A stretch of DNA of 6,428 nucleotides, from the NCBI GenBank assembly GCA_947454285.1, contig CANGJO010000054.1, positions 1 to 6,428 of the forward strand, given 5' to 3'. Position numbers and translations under genes: made by a program. The DNA comes from Microbacteriaceae bacterium (GTDB lineage Bacteria > Actinomycetota > Actinomycetes > Actinomycetales > Microbacteriaceae). Under the pieces are notes generated by a model. It had not been told where the DNA came from, did not search any database, and saw only the letters and a program-made list of their open reading frames with translations. This document shows, piece after piece, positions 1-4,743 of this stretch (positions are counted from its first letter, which is position 1; the number at the start of each line of letters is the position of its first letter).

Positions 1-117
1 CCGTCACACGGTGGTTTCGGCATGGGCTTGCTTCGCGTTTTGAAGGTGCTTTTGCATCAGCCAAACATTCGCGAAGTTGGTTTTTTGTTCCGCGGACCAA
101 ACCGCCTAGAGCCTTAG
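1..117 (+). CDS. Class II aminoacyl-tRNA synthetase-like protein (AspRS/AsnRS family), C-terminal end, 5' partial
   Basis: Frame 1 is open from the window edge to a TAG at 115-117 and gives 38 residues. It reads GGFGMGLLR, then an NIREV segment, then FRGPNRLEP at the very end. This layout is the class II synthetase motif 3 (Gly-rich strand plus the ATP-binding Arg) followed by the NIREV...PR..NRL.P terminus seen in AspRS and AsnRS. Motif 3 lies in the catalytic domain that activates the amino acid with ATP. The residue before the motif 3 Arg is normally Glu or Asp in this family and is Leu here. A typical LFPRD element reads LFRGP. These differences leave room for a synthetase-related paralogue rather than the canonical aspartate enzyme. 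The stop codon directly abuts the stop of the convergent vapC, with no space for a terminator. The family call is fairly safe; the amino acid specificity cannot be told from this fragment. Confidence 0.72.
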   Translation, partial: PSHGGFGMGLLRVLKVLLHQPNIREVGFLFRGPNRLEP

Positions 118-513
118 TTAATCCTTCAACCAGTTCACAACTTTTAATTCCGGAACCCGGGAAAAGTGCTTCACGTTGTTTGTAACCAAGGTCAACCTCA
201 AGCTCAACGCGTGACCAGCAATCAACGTGTCTGCGGTCCCAATTTGCGTACCTGCTTTTTTGAGGATTGCGGAAAGCCGACCAGACTCTAAGGCATCGGC
301 AGAATCAAAGGCAACAACTTTGACATCCTCAAGGAACGCGGCAATCGCTGGCTCGATTGCTGTATTTTTTGCGAGAATCAACCCCTGCATGAGCTCGTGA
401 TAAGTAATCGCCGAAATTGCCCAGTTTGGATATTCCGCCAACAATTTTTTAGTCACTGAAGGAACTCCGCGAATGAAATAACTGGCAGTATCGGTGTCGA
501 TCAAATACTTCAT
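118..513 (-). CDS. vapC: VapC-family PIN-domain ribonuclease toxin
   Basis: This is a 131-residue single PIN domain, the normal VapC size. VapC toxins are Mg2+-dependent endoribonucleases that cut tRNA or rRNA and stop translation until VapB blocks them. The acidic active-site residues are visible: D6 (with D8) in the opening YLIDTD strand, E40 in the YHEL motif, and D95 in the GTADTLIAGHAL motif. The fourth position falls in TNNVKHF (N112/N113), where many VapCs also have Asn. The C-terminal RVPELKVVNW is typical of the family. No catalytic residue is missing, so the toxin looks intact. The ATG follows the vapB TAG with zero spacing, which indicates translational coupling and keeps antitoxin production ahead of toxin. 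The 3' end meets the upstream synthetase gene stop-to-stop. The RNA target cannot be predicted. Confidence 0.93.
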   Translation of the reverse strand: MKYLIDTDTASYFIRGVPSVTKKLLAEYPNWAISAITYHELMQGLILAKNTAIEPAIAAFLEDVKVVAFDSADALESGRLSAILKKAGTQIGTADTLIAGHALSLRLTLVTNNVKHFSRVPELKVVNWLKD

Positions 514-792
514 CTATTTGGAACCTATAAGTTCCTGAATTGATTTGCGGATTGGTTCTATTTCGTTGTCGCGCTCTAAATGCCATTCGGCTTCTGAGAT
601 TGGCCCAATTTGTTCAAGTAGTTTGAACAACTTCGCAAAAGGTTTTGGGCTTTGACTTGAAATCGTTATGTCGCCGGACGCCTCATCGATGGTCATGTAG
701 ACGACGCCGTTTTCGATCTTGAACGATTTAGGAATTCGAACCGCGTTGCTGCCACCGTTCTTAAAAGGCTTTACTTCCATCACGTTTTTCAT
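514..792 (-). CDS. vapB: VapB-family antitoxin (AbrB/MazE-like swapped-hairpin)
   Basis: This is a 92-residue protein upstream of vapC in the same operon. Residues about 5-47 form an AbrB-type swapped-hairpin DNA-binding domain with the hallmark FKNGGSNAVRIPKSF, equivalent to the usual F.NG.SQAVR.P. of VapB. Residues about 50-92 form the charged C-terminal arm (PKPFAKLF...IEPIRKSIQELI) that in this family wraps around and inhibits the PIN toxin. The domain should bind the operator palindrome just upstream and repress the operon with VapC. The start at 792 is chosen because a perfect AGGAGG lies 4 nt upstream; an ATG four codons later (M5) has no such site. The pair is intact. Confidence 0.92.
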   Translation of the reverse strand: MKNVMEVKPFKNGGSNAVRIPKSFKIENGVVYMTIDEASGDITISSQSPKPFAKLFKLLEQIGPISEAEWHLERDNEIEPIRKSIQELIGSK

Positions 793-796
793 GGTG

Positions 797-802
797 CCTC
801 CT
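797..802 (-). promoter_or_regulatory. Ribosome binding site of vapB
   Basis: A perfect AGGAGG on the minus strand lies 4 nt before the vapB ATG and decides its start. It is the strongest Shine-Dalgarno site in the window, much stronger than anything before vapC, which fits a higher antitoxin-to-toxin ratio. Confidence 0.8.
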
Positions 803-805
803 CTT

Positions 806-826
806 ATCTATACAAGCAGTATAGAT
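806..826 (-). promoter_or_regulatory. Inverted repeat, probable VapBC operator overlapping the promoter
   Basis: ATCTATAC (806-813), a 5-nt spacer, and GTATAGAT (819-826) form a perfect 8+8 bp palindrome 13 bp upstream of vapB. Short palindromes just before the antitoxin start are the usual binding sites of VapB dimers. On the minus strand the palindrome contains two -10-like hexamers (TATACT at 823-818 and TATAGA within the other arm), so bound VapB/VapBC would block RNA polymerase. No clear -35 box is seen. The function is inferred from position and symmetry. Confidence 0.7.
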
Positions 827-848
827 GTCTACCCAGACACGCTGAGGA

Positions 849-889
849 TTTACATATTGCGCACTACTCCGTAATGTGTAATAGTGTAA
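849..889 (+). promoter_or_regulatory. Candidate padR promoter with overlapping inverted and direct repeats
   Basis: TTTACA (849-854) and TAATGT (872-877), 17 bp apart, are a plausible but weak -35/-10 pair for the padR operon. An imperfect inverted repeat, TACATATT (851-858) and AATGTGTA (873-880), with one mismatch, covers both boxes. GTGTAA also occurs twice, at 876-881 and 884-889, 8 bp apart. PadR proteins usually autoregulate at AT-rich palindromes containing ATGT/ACAT, so this is the natural operator candidate. The half-sites here face the opposite way to the classical ATGT-N8-ACAT site. Confidence 0.4.
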
Positions 890-907
890 CCATCGAAAGG
901 GGGCAAC

Positions 908-1261
908 GTGGATTCAACTCAATTGCTCAAAGGCGTCTTAGACGTCGCAGTGCTTGCAGTTATCGAGCACGAAGACGGCTACGGCTACGACATCGTTCGC
1001 CGACTAAAACAAGCTGGTCTCGATGACGTTGGCGATGCATCGGTGTATGGCACGCTCCGCCGACTATTCACCGCGGGTGCGCTCAACAGCTACGTGGTGG
1101 CATCAGAAGACGGCCCCCACCGCAAGTATTACGGCATCAATGAAACTGGCAGCAAGATGCTTGCCGAACAGCGCACTAGCTGGCTGACATTTAGCAGCAC
1201 CATGACAACACTTCTCGAAACCGGCAAACGCAATTCAACACGCAACAACGGAGGAAACTAA
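908..1261 (+). CDS. PadR-family winged-helix transcriptional repressor
   Basis: This 117-residue protein belongs to the short PadR class (PadR-s2-like): an N-terminal winged helix and a short C-terminal dimerisation helix. Family hallmarks are LLKGVLDVAVLAVI at 6-19, the GYGYDIVRRL helix at 24-33, the recognition-helix region GDASVYGTLRRL at 42-53, and a wing with GPHRKYYGINETGSKML at 69-85. Helix 4 follows from about 86. The start is GTG at 908, supported by AAAGGGGG at 896-903, 4 nt upstream. The last codon overlaps the downstream membrane-protein gene (TAATG), so the two form a translationally coupled operon. PadR genes are often paired this way with HAAS-domain membrane proteins, and the repressor probably controls its own operon. 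The inducer is unknown. Confidence 0.93.
   Translation: MDSTQLLKGVLDVAVLAVIEHEDGYGYDIVRRLKQAGLDDVGDASVYGTLRRLFTAGALNSYVVASEDGPHRKYYGINETGSKMLAEQRTSWLTFSSTMTTLLETGKRNSTRNNGGN
1250..1254 (+). promoter_or_regulatory. Ribosome binding site of the HAAS/PASTA gene
   Basis: GGAGG lies 6 nt before the ATG at 1261, inside the end of padR. It fixes the start at the TAATG overlap. Confidence 0.75.
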
Positions 1262-2187
1262 TGACATCTCTAACTGACATCAACATCCAGGCATTCGCCG
1301 AAGCAGTTCGTGCCGAATTAGCCGATCTGCCAAAGCGTGAAATTCAAGACCTCACCGATGGACTTGAGGCTGACCTTGCCGAGAGGTTCGCTGAGGAGGG
1401 AGTTGACTTTGCGAACATCTCTGCATCCGACTACGCCGCCGAACTTCGCGATGCTGCCGGTGTTGCACCAAAGTCACCGCGACGAAGTGCATTCTCTTCG
1501 AAGGTACTCATTCAAAACACTGAGGACTGGTTCCGAAAGACTGCCTTTGGAACTGGCATCTTGGAGTTTGGAATTTCCATTCGCCCGGTATGGTGGGTTC
1601 TACGCGTTGTGGTGATGTTTGTAATTCTTGGCGCATTCCGACTGCCGCTTTGGCTCTTTCCGGTAGCAGTTTTTCTAAGCATCATGTGGGGTCGGGGCAT
1701 CTGGTTTAATAACCGATTCTTCAAATCAATTATTTTGCCGCTGAACCTATTGGCAATCTTGATGATTATTCCTGCCGCCGATTCTGCAGCCAGAACTATT
1801 GACCAATACATTGCAAACACAGATTTGGTGCAAAGCACTGACTATGCAAATCGAGCCGGGCTTCAACTAAATGGAGAGCAAGTTCTAGGCGTGAAAGCCT
1901 TCGATTCAACGGGAACTGAAGTTTTAGGATTGACCTATCAGGATCAAAATGGCATCCCACTCTTTGAAGTTCAGGCAGACCCAATAGAAGTGCCAGATAT
2001 TTCCGGTATGACCATTCCTGAATTCCAGGCTGCACTCACCGCTGTTGGAATCGAAAATGTGGAGATCAATTACCTTGATGAAACCGAACCAGTTGGTGAG
2101 GTTGTAGTGCTTCGAACTGAACCAGCAATTGGTTCTTGGCTTGACCCTAAGAGTACGTTGTTAGTTGTGATGGATCACCAGAAGTAA
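1261..2187 (+). CDS. Membrane protein with N-terminal HAAS-like domain, three TM helices and one extracytoplasmic PASTA domain
   Basis: This 308-residue protein is encoded directly behind padR. Residues about 8-66 (AFAEAVRAELADLPKREIQD, then LTDGLEADLAERF) match the HAAS (DUF1700-like) cytoplasmic helical domain found next to PadR regulators. Hydrophobic segments at about 108-126, 128-146 and 154-173 are the likely TM helices. After an external linker, residues about 243-304 form a PASTA repeat: VPDISGM, EFQAALTAVGI, then EPVGEVVVLRTEPAIGSWL and STLLVVM. PASTA domains are known from PknB-type kinases and PBP2x, where they bind muropeptides, lipid II or the wall. With three TM helices and a cytoplasmic HAAS domain, the PASTA domain would face the wall. 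The protein may sense the envelope or signal to PadR; that is inference. No kinase or other catalytic motif is present. Confidence 0.85.
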   Translation: MTSLTDINIQAFAEAVRAELADLPKREIQDLTDGLEADLAERFAEEGVDFANISASDYAAELRDAAGVAPKSPRRSAFSSKVLIQNTEDWFRKTAFGTGILEFGISIRPVWWVLRVVVMFVILGAFRLPLWLFPVAVFLSIMWGRGIWFNNRFFKSIILPLNLLAILMIIPAADSAARTIDQYIANTDLVQSTDYANRAGLQLNGEQVLGVKAFDSTGTEVLGLTYQDQNGIPLFEVQADPIEVPDISGMTIPEFQAALTAVGIENVEINYLDETEPVGEVVVLRTEPAIGSWLDPKSTLLVVMDHQK

Positions 2188-2197
2188 TTAGCCTGAG

Positions 2198-2255
2198 ATC
2201 CCCTCGGTAGTCACGCGGCCCAAGTGCGTCATTGCCGGGGGATTTCTTATTTCTT
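2198..2255 (+). terminator. Rho-independent terminator of the padR-PASTA operon
   Basis: ATCCCC-T-CGG (2198-2207) pairs with CCG-GGGGAT (2235-2243), leaving a single bulged T. A smaller inner hairpin ACGC/GCGT sits in the loop. A T-rich tail (TTTCTTATTTCTT) follows. The hairpin starts 10 bp after the stop codon. The tail overlaps the last codons of the convergent 50-residue gene, so the signal works mainly for the + strand. Confidence 0.75.
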
Positions 2256-2399
2256 GACCGCAGTCTTCACGGTCTTGATTGGTGCGACAACCTTGACGAT
2301 GCCGTTGTAGGTCTTGCCGGCCCATGGGTACTTCTTGCTCAGCATTTTGAGCACGATCAACAAGATCGGGAACCAGAACTTTTTTAGTATCCAACGCAT
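2247..2399 (-). CDS. Small cationic protein of 50 residues with one hydrophobic segment, unknown function
   Basis: The product has an amphipathic/hydrophobic N-terminal half (MRWILKKFWFPILLIVLKML) and a Lys-rich C-terminal half with about ten lysines and no acidic residue. The visible segment at 8-20 is short for a classical TM helix and could instead bind the membrane surface. I do not recognise a family. Coding status is supported by its position 19 bp behind the glutaredoxin-like gene on the same strand, by Shine-Dalgarno-like AGG 8 nt upstream and a stronger AGAGGGGG 13 nt upstream, by the absence of another in-frame start, and by wobble positions rich in G/C. It ends just before the convergent PASTA gene's terminator hairpin. 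The ORF in another frame over the same bases lacks these features. Confidence 0.65.
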   Translation of the reverse strand: MRWILKKFWFPILLIVLKMLSKKYPWAGKTYNGIVKVVAPIKTVKTAVKK

Positions 2400-2418
2400 A
2401 TCGTCAGCCTATCCCCCT

Positions 2419-2694
2419 CTATTGATTATTGGCTTTGGCATAGAGCGCGCGCATCAGCCGCTCGTCATCGATTCGCCAGTAGTTGTGCATCTTGCCGTCG
2501 ATCAGCAGAACCGGAATTTCCTCGGCGTACTTCAAGCGCAGAGCTTCGTCCTCAAGAATGTTGAGTTCTTCAACATCAACACCGATACCAGGGTTGGCCT
2601 TGCGGAATTCCAGCAGGACCCCATCAATCGCATCGCGAGCCTCATCACAAAGGTGACAGCCCGGTTTGCCAATTAGTGTCAACTGAATGCTCAT
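2419..2694 (-). CDS. Glutaredoxin-like thioredoxin-fold protein (DUF836 type)
   Basis: This 91-residue protein has the thioredoxin-fold redox motif CHLC (C13-C16) after the opening strand IQLTLIGKPG. The cis-Pro strand is IPVLLIDGK (about 60-68, cis-Pro at 61). A C-terminal helix follows from the DDERLMRAL segment. This is the actinobacterial DUF836 glutaredoxin-like family, assumed to catalyse thiol-disulfide exchange in the cytoplasm; its real substrate is unknown. The same family lies beside hemA in Mycobacterium (Rv0508), near a SerB1-type HAD protein. The ATG at 2694 has no convincing Shine-Dalgarno site but lies exactly 6 bp after TAGGCT, so the mRNA is probably leaderless. The 50-residue gene downstream is likely cotranscribed, and the HAD gene is divergent 68 bp away. 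Confidence 0.88.
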   Translation of the reverse strand: MSIQLTLIGKPGCHLCDEARDAIDGVLLEFRKANPGIGVDVEELNILEDEALRLKYAEEIPVLLIDGKMHNYWRIDDERLMRALYAKANNQ

Positions 2695-2700
2695 AATTCC

Positions 2701-2706
2701 AGCCTA
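2701..2706 (-). promoter_or_regulatory. -10 box giving a leaderless glutaredoxin-like mRNA
   Basis: TAGGCT (TANNNT type) on the minus strand ends 6 bp before the ATG at 2694, so transcription would begin at the start codon. No -35 box is evident, as is common for actinobacterial leaderless promoters. Confidence 0.5.
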
Positions 2707-2750
2707 TGCCAGCACACCTATTTGGCGCACCCCGGTCCGCCCGCACACTC

Positions 2751-2756
2751 TAAACT
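2751..2756 (+). promoter_or_regulatory. -10 box giving a leaderless HAD-gene mRNA
   Basis: TAAACT ends 6 bp before the GTG at 2763 and no purine-rich site lies at the usual Shine-Dalgarno distance. The spacing is identical to that of the divergent gene and of arsC, which supports a leaderless start at the GTG. Confidence 0.55.
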
Positions 2757-2762
2757 TGCAGG

Positions 2763-3482
2763 GTGCCCGAAACCCCAAAGAAACCACGCAAGATCGAAGC
2801 CGCGTTCTTCGACGTCGACAACACCATCTTGCGTGGGTCATCGAGTTTCCTGTTTGGCAAGGCAGCATTCAAAAAAGGTTTCTTCAATCGCAAAGATTTT
2901 TGGAAGATGGCCTGGCAGCAGAGCCTGTTCATTACCCGCGGTGAAAAACTAAATTCGCTTGACGCAATTAAAGACAAGGCCCTCAGCCTGATTGCCGGCC
3001 ACAAGGCCACAGACCTCACCGACCTCACCGACGAAGTTTACGAAAACTACATCAGCCCAAAGCTTTGGCCAGAGACCGTGCGCATTGCGCAGGAGCACAT
3101 CAAGGCCGGCCGTGAAGTTTGGCTCGTCACCGCAACACCTAAAGAAATCGCCGACGTTATTGCACACCGCCTTGGACTGACCGGCGGTCTGGGCACAATC
3201 GTTGAAGTCGGCGCAGACGGCATTCTCACCGGAAAACTAATTGGTAAGACGTTGCACGGAAAAGCCAAGCGCAAAGCGGTTCGCGCTCTGGCCGAAGAGC
3301 GCAACATCAGCCTCAAGCGTTCATTCGCGTACTCAGACAGCGTGAACGATTTACCAATGCTCACTGCGGTTGGCAATCCAAATTGCATTAACCCCGATGT
3401 TGCATTGCGCTACTACGCCAACGAAGCTGGCTGGCCAATTCTTGATTTCAAAAAGCGCGAACTTCGCGCTAACAAAAAGTAG
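2763..3482 (+). CDS. HAD-IB family phosphatase (SerB-like)
   Basis: This 239-residue protein has all four HAD motifs. Motif I is FFDVDNTIL with nucleophile D17 and acid/base D19. Motif II is WLVTATP (T123/T125). Motif III has Lys in HGKAKRKAV (K167). Motif IV is YSDSVNDLPML (D192 and D196), binding Mg2+. The helical cap between motif I and II (about 30-100) is the C1 type of subfamily IB, which includes phosphoserine phosphatase and many lipid- or sugar-phosphate phosphatases; mycobacterial SerB1 and CicA belong here. The actual substrate cannot be read from the sequence. The start is GTG at 2763, placed by the -10 box 6 bp upstream. The C-terminus is basic (FKKRELRANKK). It lies divergent from the glutaredoxin-like gene and convergent with bS22. 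Confidence 0.9.
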   Translation: MPETPKKPRKIEAAFFDVDNTILRGSSSFLFGKAAFKKGFFNRKDFWKMAWQQSLFITRGEKLNSLDAIKDKALSLIAGHKATDLTDLTDEVYENYISPKLWPETVRIAQEHIKAGREVWLVTATPKEIADVIAHRLGLTGGLGTIVEVGADGILTGKLIGKTLHGKAKRKAVRALAEERNISLKRSFAYSDSVNDLPMLTAVGNPNCINPDVALRYYANEAGWPILDFKKRELRANKK

Positions 3483-3487
3483 AGGCG

Positions 3488-3509
3488 CGCACCGGTATCG
3501 GTGTGATTT
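3488..3509 (+). terminator. Weak hairpin after the HAD gene
   Basis: CGCACCG (3488-3494), loop GTAT, and CGGTGTG (3499-3505) form a 7-bp stem with one G-T wobble, 5 bp after the stop codon. Only ATTT follows, so it is at best a weak intrinsic terminator. A run of eight Cs lies at 3513-3520. Confidence 0.4.
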
Positions 3510-3525
3510 AAACCCCCCCCAACGC

Positions 3526-3555
3526 AAAAACCCGCCTGGCACATGGCCGGCGGGC
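3526..3555 (-). terminator. Rho-independent terminator of the bS22 gene
   Basis: On the minus strand CCCGCC (3554-3549) pairs with GGCGGG (3536-3531), the stem being extended inside by GGC/GCC next to a single bulged A. It is followed at once by TTTTT (3530-3526). It starts 20 bp beyond the bS22 stop codon. Confidence 0.75.
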
Positions 3556-3574
3556 TAAAGCTCGATAAGAAGAT

Positions 3575-3673
3575 TTACTTCTTATTGCGACGCTGGTGAC
3601 GAGTCTTACGAAGCAACTTGCGGTGCTTCTTCTTAGACATACGCTTGCGGCGCTTCTTAATTACTGAACCCAT
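3575..3673 (-). CDS. Small ribosomal subunit protein bS22 / AURKAIP1-COX24 domain protein
   Basis: This 32-residue, extremely basic protein begins MGSVIKKRRKRMSKKKHRKL and continues with LRKTRHQRRNKK. It is the actinobacterial counterpart of the AURKAIP1/COX24 domain, with the KKRRKRMSKKKHRKLLRKTR core. The mycobacterial homologue was found in ribosome structures as bS22, bound to 16S rRNA in the small subunit. In Mycobacterium tuberculosis it is encoded next to proC (Rv0500B), and proC also lies in this window. GTGAGG at 3684-3679 is a Shine-Dalgarno site 5 nt before the ATG. It is transcribed alone, from a minus promoter, and has its own terminator. It is far too short for usual gene-length cut-offs, but the match is essentially complete, so the call is secure. 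Confidence 0.95.
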   Translation of the reverse strand: MGSVIKKRRKRMSKKKHRKLLRKTRHQRRNKK

Positions 3674-3696
3674 AGGGACCTCACAGTTTTTGGATG

Positions 3697-3702
3697 ATTA
3701 TC
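3697..3702 (-). promoter_or_regulatory. Candidate -10 box of the bS22 gene
   Basis: GATAAT on the minus strand (five of six bases match TATAAT) lies 23 bp upstream of the bS22 ATG and would give a short leader containing the GTGAGG ribosome site. A clear -35 box is not seen. Confidence 0.4.
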
Positions 3703-3808
3703 GACCAAGAGGCCGTAAGCAAAACGATTTCCTTAGTCTAGCCCAGAAATAGTGGCATTTGCGACCCTAAATCCCCGCCCCAAAAGGCCTAGAACCTAGA
3801 CTTTTCTT

Positions 3809-3814
3809 GATAAT
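3809..3814 (+). promoter_or_regulatory. Candidate -10 box of the MIP channel gene
   Basis: TTGATAAT contains GATAAT at 3809-3814 with an upstream TG-like context (TTG). It would start transcription near 3821, giving a leader of about 25 nt before the ATG at 3846. A weak GAAAGG (3829-3834) lies 11 nt before that ATG, farther than usual. Confidence 0.35.
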
Positions 3815-3845
3815 TCAATCAACTGCCCGAAAGGCCAACTGTTTT

Positions 3846-4694
3846 ATGAACGCATCACTAAAGAAGGTAATTGCCGAGTTCATCGGTACCTTCACATTCC
3901 TACTAGCAATCGCTGGTGCATCTTCATCAGGTTCACCGCTAAAGCAGGTTTCACTTGCACTGACCCTAGGTCTAATGATTTTGACCCTTGGCGGCATCAG
4001 CGGCGGTCACTTTAACCCTGCAGTATCTATCTACTTCTTCGCTAAGAAGCAGCTTTCATTCGGCGCTCTAGTTTCTTACGTTGTTGCTCAGCTTGCTGGT
4101 GCTTACGTTGGTGTTGCGGCTGGTCTAGGCCTTTGGGACAAGACAGTATCACCGCTGGCAGAAGGCAACCAGGTTTCAGCTCCAATCTTCCTTGGTGAAC
4201 TTCTAGCAACCGCTGGTTTGGTTTTCATCATCGGCACCTTGGTTAACAACAAGCAGGCAAACCTAATCTGGATCGCAGTTGCGACCTGGGTTTTCGCAGC
4301 CGGTACCTTCACCGCAACTGGCGCAATGGCTAACCCTGCAGTTGCATTCGGTCTGATGTTCAACGGAATCTCAACCGGCAGCATCGCAAGCATCGTGGTT
4401 GCACAGCTTGCTGGTCTTGTAGTTGCAATCCTGTTGCTTCTAATCACCGGTGCATCAACCAAGAAGAAGGCTCCAAAGCAGGAAACCCCTAAGTTCGTAC
4501 CAGCACCGATAGTTGCAGCTCCGGCTGCGGCTGCCCCTGCTTCAACCACCGCGGCTAAGCCAGCGGCCAAGAAGCCTGCAGCTAAGAAGCCAGTTGCTAA
4601 AAAAGCTGCTGCTTCAAAGACTGTGGCCAAGCCAGCAGCAAAGAAGGCTCCTGCAAAGAAGCCTGCTGCTAAGAAGGCTCCAGCTAAGAAGTAA
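3846..4694 (+). CDS. MIP/aquaporin-family channel with a histone-H1-like Lys/Ala/Pro C-terminal tail
   Basis: The product is 282 residues from the ATG at 3846; a TTG 39 bp upstream is in frame but would add a poor leader. Residues 1-205 are a major intrinsic protein: KKVIAEFIGTF start, first box GGHFNPAVS (NPA at 57-59), second box MANPAVAFG (NPA at 163-165), and six hydrophobic helices. The second NPA is normally followed by the selectivity-filter Arg; here it is V166, so water/glycerol selectivity cannot be assumed. Residues 206-282 are a cytoplasmic low-complexity tail. The last 45 residues are PAAKK/APAKK repeats with 17 lysines and no acid, resembling the tails of HupB-like nucleoid proteins and histone H1. 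Such a tail is not part of standard MIP proteins. The gene is monocistronic, with its own terminator. Channel family is certain; substrate and tail role are not. Confidence 0.9.
   Translation: MNASLKKVIAEFIGTFTFLLAIAGASSSGSPLKQVSLALTLGLMILTLGGISGGHFNPAVSIYFFAKKQLSFGALVSYVVAQLAGAYVGVAAGLGLWDKTVSPLAEGNQVSAPIFLGELLATAGLVFIIGTLVNNKQANLIWIAVATWVFAAGTFTATGAMANPAVAFGLMFNGISTGSIASIVVAQLAGLVVAILLLLITGASTKKKAPKQETPKFVPAPIVAAPAAAAPASTTAAKPAAKKPAAKKPVAKKAAASKTVAKPAAKKAPAKKPAAKKAPAKK
4555..4691 (+). repeat. Tandem degenerate PAAKK/APAKK-coding repeat
   Basis: About nine degenerate 15-bp units of the pattern AAG-CCT/CCA-GCT/GCA-GCT-AAG encode the tail of the MIP channel. Synonymous codons vary between units (AAG/AAA, GCT/GCA/GCC/GCG), so the array is not a very recent exact duplication and the amino acid pattern seems to be kept by selection. 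The reverse strand gives a long false ORF rich in Phe, Ala and Gly. Confidence 0.8.
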
Positions 4695-4709
4695 TTCACT
4701 TTTAGTTAA

Positions 4710-4741
4710 GCAAAGCGCGTCGGGCAACCGGCGCGTTTTGC
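4710..4741 (+). terminator. Strong Rho-independent terminator of the MIP gene
   Basis: GCAAAGCGCGTCGG (4710-4723) pairs with CCGGCGCGTTTTGC (4728-4741) over 14 bp with two G-T wobbles, closed by the GNRA tetraloop GCAA. The T4 tract (4736-4739) forms the 3' arm's end. It begins 16 bp after the stop codon. The -10 box of arsC starts only 3 bp later, so terminator and next promoter are nested. Confidence 0.85.
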
Positions 4742-4743
4742 AT

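Noticed and set aside
1512..1838. Minus-strand 108-residue ORF inside the HAAS/PASTA gene
   Set aside because: It is a shadow of the TM-coding region with no ribosome site or family resemblance.
2188..2394. Minus-strand 68-residue ORF starting MDTKKVLV
   Set aside because: It overlaps the 50-residue small gene in another frame, lacks a ribosome site, and runs through the + strand terminator hairpin.
2314..2676. Plus-strand 120-residue ORF opposite the glutaredoxin-like gene
   Set aside because: It is antisense to a gene with a clear CxxC thioredoxin-fold sequence and resembles no family.
3807..3845. TTG start adding 13 residues to the MIP channel
   Set aside because: The family N-terminus begins at the ATG at 3846, and the TTG lies inside the likely promoter region.
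4103..4699. Long minus-strand ORF rich in Phe, Ala and Gly (198 residues)
   Set aside because: It is the reverse reading of the MIP gene and its AAG/GCT repeat tail; it has no ribosome site and its composition follows from the repeat.
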